Part shown: positions 7,652 to 15,979 of the stretch, in pieces | Layout: each line of letters begins with the position of its first letter | Position numbering within the stretch: position 1 is the stretch's first letter | Source: Symbiodinium natans | Taxonomy: Eukaryota; Sar; Dinophyceae; Suessiales; Symbiodiniaceae | Direction: 5' to 3' | NCBI GenBank assembly: GCA_905221605.1 | Contig: CAJNDS010001256.1 | Location: forward strand, 1-26,039 | DNA length: 26,039 nt | Program-made: the position numbers and the translations under genes | The notes under the pieces: model-generated | What the model was told of the DNA's origin: nothing | What the model saw: the letters and a program-made list of their open reading frames with translations, nothing else | Databases searched by the model: none

Positions 7652-7989
7652 GTTTGGGGTTTAGGGTTTGGGATTTAGGGGTTTAGGGGTTTGGGGGTTT
7701 AGGGGTTTTAGGGGTTTAGGGGTTTAGGGGTTTAGGGGTTTAGGGGTTTAAGGGTTTAGGGGTTTAGGGGTTTAGGGGTTTTAGGGGTTTAGGGGTTTAG
7801 GGGTTTAGGGGTTTAGGGGTTTAGGGGTTTAGGGGTTTTAGGGGTTTAGGGGTTTAGGGGTTTGGGGGTTTAGGGGTTTAGGGGTTTCGGGGTTTAGGGG
7901 TTTAGGGGTTTAGGGGTTTAGGGGTTTAGGGGTTTAGGGGTTTAGGGGTTTAGGGGTTTAGGGGTTTAGGGTTTAGGGTTTAGGGTGTA
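7652..7989 (+). repeat. TTTAGGGG array, about 40 units
   Basis: A 338-bp array mainly of an 8-bp unit (TTTAGGGG), with a few TTTTAGGGG and TTTGGGGG units and flanks of 7-bp TTTAGGG. It starts at the donor of the 7572-7651 exon. Confidence 0.95.
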
Positions 7990-8202
7990 GGGAAATCCCC
8001 AAACTTTAACATGGGAGCTCAATATCATCCCTTACAGGCACCTTTTATAGCAGATATCCCGTACTTCAAACCTAAACCCCAAAAAGAGCTGACGCTCAGT
8101 GTAGACAGCTCTTGGGCAAGAGGTAATGTGGTCTTCGCGATTGCACTGCCAGGGTTTAGGGTGCAAGCCACACTGAAGACCCCTGTTGCACCCACGGGGT
8201 CA

Positions 8203-8247
8203 GGGGCTTACGTTGGGAAGCTGTTCGCGTGCTACTTGTGACATCTG
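8203..8247 (+). CDS. Weak candidate exon
   Basis: The acceptor is CACGGGGTCAG and the donor GTAAAC. The frame reads GLTLGSCSRATCDI. The stretch from 7990 to 8202 has an open frame but nothing recognised. Confidence 0.25.
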
Positions 8248-8330
8248 GTAAACTCGCCGCCTGGACGGAGAGATTTGGGGCCTGAGGCTCGTAGCCTAAG
8301 CCCTGGATAGAATCTAAACTCAAACCACAG

Positions 8331-8435
8331 AACATCCAGGATTTGGCGGAGAAGTACGACCGCACGACGCCCAGCTGGACACTGCAGCCGCGAAACGATG
8401 CCAAGATGCGCGCAGCTCCTGGGATGAAAAAGGAG
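8331..8435 (+). CDS. Candidate exon with TTPSWTLQPRND motif
   Basis: The most convincing exon of the region. The acceptor is ACTCAAACCACAG and the donor GTTTCAGGG. Exactly 35 codons include IQDLAEKYDRTTPSWTLQPR and AKMRAAPGMKKE. TPSWTxxxR followed by APG matches the PxWxxGxR...PG layout of SHIPPO/STPGR flagellar repeats. The intron starts with degenerate G-strand repeats (TTCAGGG, TTCGGG). Confidence 0.65.
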
Positions 8436-8488
8436 GTTTCAGGGTTCAGGGGTTCGGGTTCAAAAGGTTCAGGGTGTAGGGTTTAGGG
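8436..8488 (+). repeat. Degenerate TTCAGGG/TTTAGGG block
   Basis: G-strand-type units from the donor of the 8331-8435 exon. Confidence 0.6.
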
Positions 8489-8598
8489 TACGCCTCGGGA
8501 CATTTGACTTTTTTGGTGCTCCAGGGCTTAAGTGGGCCAACCCGAAATAACATTTGAAAGTCCCTCTTTGGCTGACTTGTTGGCCCATGGTCGATGAG

Positions 8599-8632
8599 CT
8601 CAGGCCTACTGCGACAACCTCTACGGTCCCTG
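8599..8632 (+). CDS. Weak candidate micro-exon
   Basis: It lies between ATGGTCGATGAG and GTCATC. After 2 nt the frame reads QAYCDNLYGP. It is too short to judge on its own. Confidence 0.3.
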
Positions 8633-8743
8633 GTCATCGATTGGTTGACTGCCGCCTGAGATCTTGCGCATGTACACCTTAAACCCCTAAGCCCTACGCA
8701 GCTGCACCGGCCTCCACCCCATTCGCTACCGAATTTCGGGGGA

Positions 8744-8866
8744 CCCCCTAAACCCTAAACCCTAACCCCTGAACCCTAAACCCTAAACCCTGAACCCTGA
8801 ACCCTAAACCCTAAACCCCAAACCCCAAACCCCAAACCCCACACCCCAAACCCCAAACCCCAAACG
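8744..8866 (-). repeat. CCCTAAA to CCCCAAA block
   Basis: A C-strand array that changes from CCCTAAA through CCCTGAA to CCCCAAA along its length. It ends 30 bases before the exon at 8897. Confidence 0.9.
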
Positions 8867-8896
8867 CACAGCACCTCTCTGGTCGTCTCACCTGAG

Positions 8897-8944
8897 AAGG
8901 TCGGGGGAGGGTCGCAGCCTCAAGGCGCGAACCTTCGCACACAG
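8897..8944 (+). CDS. Candidate exon
   Basis: The acceptor is GTCTCACCTGAG and the donor GTTTGG. Sixteen codons read KVGGGSQPQGANLRTQ. A C-strand block lies before it. The following intron would contain the long perfect C-strand array. Confidence 0.35.
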
Positions 8945-8976
8945 GTTTGGTGCAGGAGTTCGCTTGAAGGCAGGTG

Positions 8977-9253
8977 CCCCTAAACCCTAAACCCTAAACC
9001 CTAAACCCTAAACCCTAAACCCTAAACCCTAAACCCTAAACCCTAAACCCTAAACCCTAAACCCTAAACCCTAAACCCTAAACCCTAAACCCTAAACCCT
9101 AAACCCTAAACCTAACCCTAAACCCTAAACCCTAAACCCTAAACCCTAAACCCTAAACCCTAAACCCTAAACCCTAAACCCTAAACCCTAAACCCTAAAC
9201 CCTAAACCCTAAACCCTAAACCCTAAACCCTAAACCCTAAACCCTAAACCCTA
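8977..9253 (-). repeat. Long near-perfect CCCTAAA array
   Basis: About 39 CCCTAAA units with a single unit lacking one base near 9112. It is the most homogeneous 7-bp telomere-like array here. More than 16 kb of other sequence follows, so it is interstitial. Confidence 0.97.
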
Positions 9254-9816
9254 GGAGTCCAGGGCCGGGGCTCAGGAGCTAATCGTCTAGGAGCTCAGTT
9301 ACGCCCGCAAGGAGAAACAGTGTTAGGCACAACTGTTACGCATCTCTTCATTGTGAATCCGGTTGAAAGGTATGTTTCTCTCTTGGCCCCTCTTCGGACG
9401 AGTAGGATGACCGCTGCAGCTTGATGTACGTAACGATGGCATGGAAGCAAATGATTGGAGGCCTTTGGCAGCGTAGTAAGTTAAAACCACAGAGTGTCAA
9501 AACAGACCTCCTGCATCAGACCTTTATTACTCCCAGATACCGAAGGTATGGTGGGTTGAACCCTTTGGTGCAGAATGCACCTTTGGCGGCGACGTCTTGA
9601 GGTCTAGGACTAGGAGACTCTGGCGATGCCCAGGCAGTGGCTTGAAAAGAACAGAGCTTCGCTAAAGCCGAAAGGTGCAAACTGCAGAGAGGAACCCTTT
9701 GATGCGTAGAGTCCGGCAGCGATCCTCACGAATTTTCGCGGCCAGATCGACAGCACCATAGCTGCTACGCCTGGGCCCCATAGATTCGCACCGGCGGGCC
9801 CAGAGCCCTCAGTTCG
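9254..9816. other. No recognised feature
   Basis: Unique-looking sequence of moderate GC content without convincing exons, repeats or RNA genes. Confidence 0.3.
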
Positions 9817-10212
9817 CTACGCTATCGGCCATCGCCGCCAACCTTGTGCCTCAGCGTGAGCGCAGTCGAAGCGACTGGCCGGGTCGCTCATGTTCGGGGA
9901 TGTTGGGACACGAAGCCACGCTGGCCACCAGCCTTTTGTCTTCCAGGTACGACCACCAGCAAACGCTTGATGTTGGCGTCACAGCCGTAGCCCTTCAATG
10001 AGTGCATGTCTGGCCGGCTCGTTGTCGATGAACAATGTGATGTGCGCAGGCAAGATATCCGGCAACCTATGAAGAAGATCACCTGGGCGATTCTCTCGAG
10101 TAGGTAGATATAGCTGCGTCTGGTCGAGAACTGTCCGGTGAACCGCGTGAGCAGCGTACATTAGCGTACCGAGTCGTCGTGGGTCGCCAAGTCGACTCAA
10201 CAGCCACTTCAT
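9817..10212 (-). pseudogene. Retroelement RNase H-like fragment
   Basis: Read on minus, three frames join into one theme. The first (10212 to about 9985) includes LPAHITLFIDNEPARHALIE, where the FIDNxxA pattern resembles the catalytic strand of RNase H-like domains in DIRS/LTR-type polyproteins. A frameshift then gives YGCDANIKRLL. A further frame gives WLRVPTSPNMSDPASRFD, resembling the xRVPSxxNxxDxxSR motif that ends such domains. It stops at TAG (plus 9817-9819). At least two frameshifts make it non-functional. I see no tRNA-primed LTRs or integrase nearby. The family assignment rests on motifs only. Confidence 0.5.
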
Positions 10213-11376
10213 CGCCGCTTAAGGCTTGAGTTGAGCTGCCACGTGGTTCTCTGTCTGGGTGGATGTGTTGATGAAAAGAAGGTCGAGTAACTATACCAGC
10301 TTTCCCCAAAAGTGAGTGTGTGACGAACTGTATCCTCGACGGGAAAACCGAAACTTTCAAAGGAACCGATCGGACCCTGAGCACGAATCTAAGATCTTGT
10401 GAGTAGGAAGCCCTCAACCATTAAAGACATGCAACAAATCAAGACGGGGGGGGGCAAACCCGCACAGATGTTGGGCGCAACCCCTGAGCCCCAGAGGCAG
10501 ATGTTGGAATGTGGTGGCCTGCGCAGCTACTACACTTTCCTACCCCTTGTTGTTTTTTCTGTGATGTTGCTGGGCCCCGAACACTGTTTTCCCGTGCGCG
10601 CAGCACACATCCCTCCATTTGGGCTGGGCAACGCCGGGCTATGCGCCTGCAGCTCAAAGACCTATTTGCGGGGGCCGGATGCTCTGGTTTCGGATTCCAA
10701 AAATGCTCTACACTGACTGGTTTCATCTCTACATCCCCCAACGCAAGGGCGCTGCTGTTGCCTTCAGAGATAAGGAGGAGTAAGGATTTCTTGTCGATGG
10801 AAGCGCGCGCTGCGTGCACGCCGGCCTATGCCCAACACTGGTCCGGGCTTCCAGGCGCACAAAGGGCTTGGGAGACAAACAAAAAATCTCAACTCAGGAG
10901 CGGACCGGCGTGTGGACATCAAGAGATGCGCTTTGCGACGAGGTGTTGCTGAGCCACTGCGTCGCTCTAGTAAACTCTGACATGTTCACCCGAAATCTCG
11001 ACCACAGAAGCTTCAACCTCGGAAGCGCAGGCTGGCCCGCGCGCGTATCAATAAGGCTAGGACGCTGCTTGGCGGTGCCTGGCGCTTTGGCACGTGCCCA
11101 TGGAAAGGTACCCGCATGGCGCAGGCATTCAATGCGCCAGTCTTGTTTCGGTAGACGTTGTCGAGTTGGAAGGGTGGACGAGATACCGCACGCTCCGACA
11201 CATCCTGAGGGTGGCCTTTTTCTGGCTGACGGCTTCAGGGCCATGTGGCGCTGTCTTTGCGAGGGGGTGCAGTCGGTCTCGTGGGGCCCGGATCTGGCAC
11301 ACATGCAGACTGTGCCATGTAACACGGGACTGCGTCTGGAGCTGGCCCCCGCAGCTCCTCTCGGGGCTGTCGAGAC
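10213..11376. other. No recognised gene
   Basis: Open frames exist on both strands, the longest being plus 10814-11410, but none shows a family motif or coherent composition. At 11017-11155 one frame reads RKRRLARARINKARTLLGGA and on, and at 11300-11370 another has HTCRLCHVTRDC. These could be decayed parts of the LINE whose reverse transcriptase fragment follows. Confidence 0.25.
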
Positions 11377-11715
11377 ATGGGGGCTACGCATGATGTCAGC
11401 CAGCGCGTGAAAGCTTCCGGGGATTGTCTCCCAGCGCTATTGTGCGCGTGCAACGACGTTCTGGCTCACGGTTCGACTCCGACGTCATGGAAACGGACAC
11501 TTTTCCGCACGCTGCCGAAATCCATGCGGCCCGTCGCGCCACTTCGTCTGTTGTATAAAGTCTTTGCGTATTTTATATGTTGGGCCGAGTGGAGACAGCG
11601 TCAGGGGCTGCACGACCCGAAGAACAACACGGCTTCCGAGGAGGAAGACGTGTTGACGAACATTTGCTTACAAATTTTGCGTTGGACAAAATTCTTCCCA
11701 ACAAAATGTCGGTAA
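11377..11715 (+). pseudogene. Decayed LINE reverse transcriptase fragment
   Basis: The frame carries LAHGSTPTSWKRTLFRTLPK followed by LRLLYKVFAYFI. This matches the finger/palm start of the family III reverse transcriptase in this window (there STWRTTLFRMLAKT and NLRLLYKVFSYMI, at 16750-16875). The block normally between them (DYRPIA-like) is shortened, and the later part (EEDVLTNICLQ) only faintly resembles the usual EEHLLTAN motif. The catalytic DLSKAFD and FADD motifs are absent. It is a 5'- and 3'-truncated relic. Confidence 0.7.
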
Positions 11716-12364
11716 AATATTAAGTTAAAAGATGCGGACTTTCTAAAAGACTTCCTATTTTAATGCCCGTGCTCACAGTTTTATTAAGCGAATGAGCGCC
11801 CTGGCAATATACACTTCTTGTTCTTTGGTGTCACGAGTGCTGTTGGCGGCGTCGGAAAGTCACTTATTCATTCTGTTCACGCGTTACCTTCGTTCCAACC
11901 TAAAAAAAACTAACCTGGCAATGGATGGTGCGGCAGGAAAGACAATATAAATACGGGTGTTCGCTTACTGATTGCGTTGGCCGCTGGTTCCCGCCGTGCG
12001 CAGGGCAATCCTTGCACAGCTTCCGACGCACTCACGCACGGCTACAAGGGTTGGGTTCTTACGCGAAGGCCAAAAGTGGCAAAGCCACGCCTAACACTAA
12101 GATCCATAACCACCAAACCCATTCGCACTCGGAATGGTCAATCGAGGCCCGCAGCTTTGGCTCCAGGATGAGAATATTGCGGCGGTTCTCGGACGGCGCC
12201 GTCTTGCCTTTCAAAAGCATCAACCCTATCAGGCCAGCTCACGCTCATACAAGACCAGCGTGACATTTGGGCACTGCGGACATGAACTGGGCCATCGGCA
12301 GATTCACTGCTTTTGGAAACAGCAGTGGCATGGATGTCTTCCATTGTTGCGCCAAAAGGCCAGG
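11716..12364. other. No recognised gene
   Basis: An AT-richer stretch (11700-11920), then mixed sequence. Open frames at 11925-12263 and 12134-12373 show no family motif I recognise. Confidence 0.3.
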
Positions 12365-12843
12365 AGTTTCTGAGACTCTCTCTGACTTTCTCTGATGCTT
12401 TCTGACTCTATCGTACTCTCTCTCGCTCTCTCTGACTTTCTCTGACATTGTCTGGCTCTCTCCGTGACTCTTTGTGACTCTCTCTGTGACTTTTCTCTGC
12501 CTCTCGCTGACTCTCTCTCTGAATCTCTCTCCGACTCTTTCTCTCTGACTCTCTCCTCTCTGACTCTTTGACTCTCTCTGGCGCTCTGACTTTGACTCTG
12601 ATTTTGACTCTGACTCTAACACACTGACGCTCTGACACGCTGACATACGCTGACACTCTGACTCTCTGATTCTCTGACTCTCTGACTTTCTGATTCTCCG
12701 ATTCTCCGACTCTCCGACTCTCCGAATCTCCGACTCTCCGACTCTCCGACTCTCTGACTCTCTGACTCTCTGAATCTCTGACTTTCTGACTCTCTGACCC
12801 TCTGACGCTCTGACTCTGTGACTCTCTGACTTCTGATTCTCTC

Positions 12844-12876
<33 letters not shown>

Positions 12877-12945
12877 AACTCTTTTGACTCTCTCTCTGAC
12901 TCTGTTTTCGCCTCTCTCCTTACTCTCTCTTTGACTCTCTCTTTT

Positions 12946-12980
<35 letters not shown>

Positions 12981-12996
12981 CGCTCGCTGTGACAGT
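12365..12996 (+). repeat. (GACTCTCT)n polypyrimidine repeat
   Basis: About 630 bp of CT-rich repeat built from GACTCTCT, CTCTGACT and pure (CT)n runs. The complementary strand is almost all purine. Minus-strand frames rich in Arg, Glu and Ser are composition artefacts. Such tracts can form triplex DNA, which is general knowledge and not shown here. Confidence 0.95.
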
Positions 12997-13064
12997 CTCT
13001 CTGATTTTCACTCACTTGAGATGCTCTGAAAATTTCTGAGGTATTCTGAGGCTTCCCCATCAAC

Positions 13065-13110
13065 ATTGGCCGCGTTGGCGAGGGGCAGCGAGAGAAGACT
13101 CGCGGCCAAT
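13065..13110. repeat. 10-bp inverted repeat
   Basis: ATTGGCCGCG (13065-13074) and its reverse complement CGCGGCCAAT (13101-13110) enclose 26 bases next to the A-rich tail of copy A. Possibly chance. Confidence 0.5.
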
Positions 13111-14207
13111 TTTGTTTTTCTGGCTCCTTTTTCCGCCCGCTACGTCCAGGCCCGCTCACCGCAACCCCAACCTACTGGGCGGGGCCTCCGGGGCCTGCGC
13201 CAGGATGTCCGCCAAGGGGACGGGGACCTCAGCCGTCGGGAGGGCACGCATCGCCCACCTTTCCAGAACGGCGCTGCAGACGGCGCGCTGCACGGCGTCG
13301 GGCGCCAGCGTGGTCGCGGGCCCCACGGGCATGGCCACAAGCCAAGCGCTCGCGTGCGGACCGGCCTGCGACCGCAGCATGGCCCGTGTGCTCGGGTCAA
13401 CCGCCGGCAGCAGAACGCGCTCTTGGAAAACAGTGTGAAGTGCGAGAGCTGCATGCTGCTGCCAGCCATGTCCCCACACGCCGAGCTCCGCTGCTGCAGA
13501 GGGCGCTGCCGGCTGCAAGCAGTCTTCCCAGGACGGGCACGCCGCCCAGCTGGCCGCCCGCAAGTGCACCGCCGCCTTTCCAGCCGCGCGTATGTTGGGC
13601 GCATCCGCCACAGTTCCTGTTCCTGCTTGCAACTGGCGCAAGCACCGCTCCATCGCGGGCCGGCACCGCTGGTGCAGGACGGGCAGCGCGTCTGCCCAAG
13701 CTGTCCACTAGGCGGCGAAAGGCGCTTCGCAGGCGCCAAGCCGAGGCCGCCGAACTTGCCACGCATCGGACCGAGGGTCGTCATCGCCCCGCATGGACGC
13801 GAGTGTGCGCCATACGGCATCTTCTTGCGCACGTGCACAAGGGGCAACGGACGCCGGCGGCAGGTTGCGGAGCAGGTGTTGTGCTCGAGGCGCCGCACAA
13901 AAGCGAGCAAAAGCCACGCGCACTGCAAATCGGGGAGCTGCGGCAGGTGGCGTAGCAGACTGAGTTCTTCCTCCACACGGCTGGCGGCTTGCGCTTGGAC
14001 GTACTCTTCGTGCCCGATGAAAACCCCCAACGCGACGAACCCGCGTTCAGCGGGCGGCTTGCCCCCCCTCCAGACCGCCTCGCCGAGGGCAGCGATGCCG
14101 CGGCGCCTCGCCCCCCGCGGCGTCTTGCCTAGGTTGGCAGCGACACTTGCGTCCCGTTCGACGCGCGCCGTGACGCCATCGACCCTGCAGTGGCTTGTTC
14201 GCGCCAC
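13108..14207 (-). pseudogene. Family I LINE 3' fragment (copy A)
   Basis: Read on minus, it starts in the region after the reverse transcriptase palm: GFVALGVFIGHEEYVQAQAA, then LLRHLPQLPDLQCAWLLLAF. The first part (14207 to about 13915) continues in a second frame (CAAPRAQHLLRNLPPASVAP). A third frame gives WGHGWQQHAALALHTVFQER and MLRSQAGPHASAWLVAMP. It then jumps to the C-terminal end (ADILAQAPEAPPSRLGLR, stop near 13154), skipping the zinc-finger and nuclease-like region present in copies B and C. Downstream on minus is GCGGAAAAAGGAGCCAG plus an A-rich tail, matching the 3' end of copy C. It is 5'-truncated, internally deleted and frameshifted. Confidence 0.8.
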
Positions 14208-14218
14208 TGCCCCACAAT

Positions 14219-14437
14219 ATGTCCCGCGTTGCGCTCGCTGCCGCGCGCTATCCCGAGCTTACGCGGGGGGGCCCGCAAAGAGTTGTCGTCCTGGCTGCAA
14301 AGCTCGGCGGTCGCTGGAGCTATGGTTGTGCTGGGCTCCCCTGTAGGCCGCACGGATTTCGTGCATGCCTGGGCGGTGAACCGCAACAACTCCTGCAGCA
14401 ACTGCCCCAGCTCCCTGACCTGCAATGTTCATGGGCC
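14219..14437 (+). pseudogene. Family I LINE remnants; left part of host LINE
   Basis: Two pieces in unusual order. First, ARYPELTRGGPQRVVVLAAK and LGGRW match the C-terminal domain of copy B (AYPELTGGGPQRLVVLG...VGGRW). Second, MVVLGSPVGRTDFVHAWAVN and LLQQLPQLPDLQCSW match the mid-region motif of copy A. The second piece ends at TGGGCC (14432-14437). Its continuation is found 5.7 kb away at 20175 (ALALCASPRANHALR), with a 5-bp overlap GGGCC that keeps the frame. I infer that the family II LINE inserted here. The C-terminal piece must belong to another copy or a rearrangement. Confidence 0.7.
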
Positions 14438-14584
14438 AGTGAGTATCTTTTCGTTTCCATGTGAGTCTTTGCGGGCTTGCATCATTGGACTGCTTAATCT
14501 GGTGATCTTGTCGGGTTTTTTACCACGCATGTGGAGTACACTGGTGGTTCGCCCACTCCTCAAACCTGGCAAGCCGAAAAATCG

Positions 14585-14604
14585 CATTGAGTATCATTGA
14601 GTCT
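14585..14604 (+). repeat. 10-bp tandem duplication causing a frameshift
   Basis: CATTGAGTAT followed by CATTGAGTCT. Removing one copy joins the upstream and downstream reverse transcriptase frames. Confidence 0.8.
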
Positions 14605-14865
14605 CATAGACCGGTTTCATTGATGCCGCTGGGTTTGAAGCTATTGGACCGGATTATGTTCCGCCGCATTTGGCCTGCAATCCAACATCAAGCCCTGCCC
14701 TGGCAGCTTGGTGGTAGTCGTGGACCTGACCTTGCCGTAGCTTTCTTCGGTCATCTCCTACGACTAAGGGTGCAGCGCAGGGCCGAATGGGTGGTGACCT
14801 TCTTGGATGGCCAATCGGCCTTTTGCCGTCCTCCATTCTTAGCAGTCAAAGCTAATTTGCGTCGG

Positions 14866-14876
14866 TTGCCTGAAGT
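14866..14876 (+). repeat. Target site duplication, left copy (11 bp)
   Basis: TTGCCTGAAGT, repeated exactly at 18444-18454. It encodes LPEV in the family II frame on both sides and marks the insertion of the family III LINE. Confidence 0.85.
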
Positions 14877-14907
14877 AACAATTTTGGCTCAAGGCTCAAG
14901 GCTCAAG
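14877..14907 (+). other. Relict dinoflagellate spliced leader
   Basis: AACAATTTTGGCTCAAG (14877-14893) matches the last 17 nt of the conserved dinoflagellate spliced leader (AGCCATTTTGGCTCAAG) at 15 positions, including 13 in a row. It is followed by two extra copies of GCTCAAG (14894-14900 and 14901-14907). It lies exactly at the junction with the target site duplication, so the inserted copy came from a trans-spliced RNA. The GCTCAAG repeats may be older leader remnants or a 7-bp tandem duplication. Confidence 0.85.
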
Positions 14908-14952
14908 CGGGAGGGGGTAGTATGCTACTGTGTTCCGAGTGCTGGAGATCTG

Positions 14953-15672
14953 ATGCCGTTGTCAGAAGAGCAAACCAAACTGCTCAAGAGCGACAGCACA
15001 ATCATCAATTTATTGGCCGAGAATCCCAAAAAGGTGGGCTCAAAAGCCTGGGAAAGGTACGAGAAATACAAAGCAGCAACGACAGTGGGGGATGCTACCC
15101 GTTTAGGGGCGCAGTGGCAGGATCTTAGTGCCGATTTCGAAAAAGAGTATTTGCACTTCAAGGATGTGGATATGAATCCCGCAGTCAAAAGGGCAGCGCC
15201 AGAGGGCACTCCTGACAGGGAAGGCAATGCTAGAGCCAAAAAAAAGCCAAAGCCATCGTCAACACCTCTTGCGCTCACCCACAGCAGCGGCTCCAACGTC
15301 AATCAGGTTCAAATGAGTGCTGCCACCTTGTCCGCATTGCGAGCCATGATGAGGGAGGAACTCGCGCTTGGCATCATGGATGTGGAAGCACGTCTTTCGC
15401 GCACTATGGAAAACATCTTTGGGCGCTTGCACACCCAAATTGCAAGTGAGCGAGAGGAACGCCAACAGTTGGAGGACCGAGTCCGTCAACTCGAGCAGAA
15501 ATTGCCAGTTCCGCTCCTGAATGCTAGTGTCGATGAAGTTGACAAGTCCATCGCAGTTGTGGGGGGTTTTGGGGACCGGCCGGTTGAAGAAGCAGAGAGT
15601 CTTTTGAAGGAGTTGCTTGCAGAAGTATGCAGAAGTGGAAGGGTTTCAGTCGCTTGCCATGACGGGAAGTGA
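14953..15672 (+). pseudogene. LINE family III ORF1 (coiled coil, RRM-like), first part
   Basis: The start ATG at 14953 (MPLSEEQTKLLKSD) is the first in-frame ATG after the spliced leader and leaves a short 5' UTR. The N-terminal part is charged (AWERYEKYKAATTVGD). A basic stretch follows (ARAKKKPKPSS, near residues 94-104), then a likely coiled coil (MREELALGIMDVEARLSRTM and ASEREERQQLEDRVRQLEQK, about residues 132-185). Last comes the start of an RRM-like domain (KSIAVVGGFG then EEAESLLKELLAEV). This is the usual architecture of LINE ORF1 RNA-binding proteins. The frame breaks at a 10-bp tandem duplication (15618-15637) and stops at 15670-15672. Confidence 0.75.
15618..15637 (+). repeat. 10-bp tandem duplication causing a frameshift in ORF1
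   Basis: TGCAGAAGTA followed by TGCAGAAGTG. Removing one copy joins LLKELLAEV to EGFQSLAMTG in the next frame. Confidence 0.8.
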
Positions 15673-15979
15673 GCCAACCCTTGGTTTAGCACAGTTTGCG
15701 TTTCCTGCCAGCGCTATGAAGTTCATTCGCTCACAAAAGAGACATCAGGGTCTCCAAGATGCAAATCTGTGGGCCGCAAAGAACCGATCACGCGCAGAGC
15801 GCTGCAGGTCGAAGGTTGTTAGCAAATTGAAGAAGCATCTGATTGAGCTGGGCGGCTTCAGTCCTGCAAATATAAACTGTTCAAGGTAGTTTTTTTTTCG
15901 CATGAAGGGCGGCCATGATAATTGGACATGTGAGCGCTACGGCGATGGTGCCAAAGTTCAGATAGTTTTTCTCACTTGC
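15638..15979 (+). pseudogene. LINE family III ORF1, shifted C-terminal part
   Basis: The frame after the duplication reads EGFQSLAMTGSEPTLGLAQF and PASAMKFIRSQKRHQG, the later strands of the RRM-like domain. A basic helix follows (AERCRSKVVSKLKKHLIELG). A further shift near 15868 continues as YKLFKVVFFRMKGGHDNWTC. Both parts fit one ORF1 protein. Confidence 0.7.

Larger units (their letters stand above)
14438..14876 (+). pseudogene. Family II LINE reverse transcriptase, left half
   Basis: It carries the start of a non-LTR reverse transcriptase: GLLNLVILSGFLPRMW, then PLLKPGKPKNRIE, SHRPVSLMPLGLKLLDRIMF and WVVTFLDGQSAFCRPPF. The last is the motif A region, where DxxxAF is seen. A frameshift at 14585-14604 is caused by a 10-bp tandem duplication (CATTGAGTAT then CATTGAGTCT); without it the two frames join as KNRIESHRPV. 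The gene is then cut by the family III LINE at 14876 and resumes at 18444-18454 in the same codon phase (LPEV on both sides). Confidence 0.85.

Noticed and set aside
1-9253. True chromosome end
   Set aside because: The blocks alternate in strand and are separated by candidate exons; the first block has the wrong orientation for a left telomere.
10509-11410. Open frames of 147 and 198 codons as genes
   Set aside because: No family motifs, no codon bias favouring one frame, and overlapping frames of similar length on both strands.
12245-13159. Minus-strand Arg/Glu/Ser-rich frames resembling an SR protein
   Set aside because: Simple translation of the GACTCTCT polypyrimidine repeat.
13066-14346. 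A 426-codon plus frame
   Set aside because: It is the antisense shadow of the GC-rich minus-strand LINE copy A; the family motifs are on minus.
14953-15672. ORF1 as part of the upstream 361-codon frame that starts at 14587
   Set aside because: That frame is an accidental fusion of the family II reverse transcriptase and family III ORF1 across the insertion junction and the spliced leader remnant.
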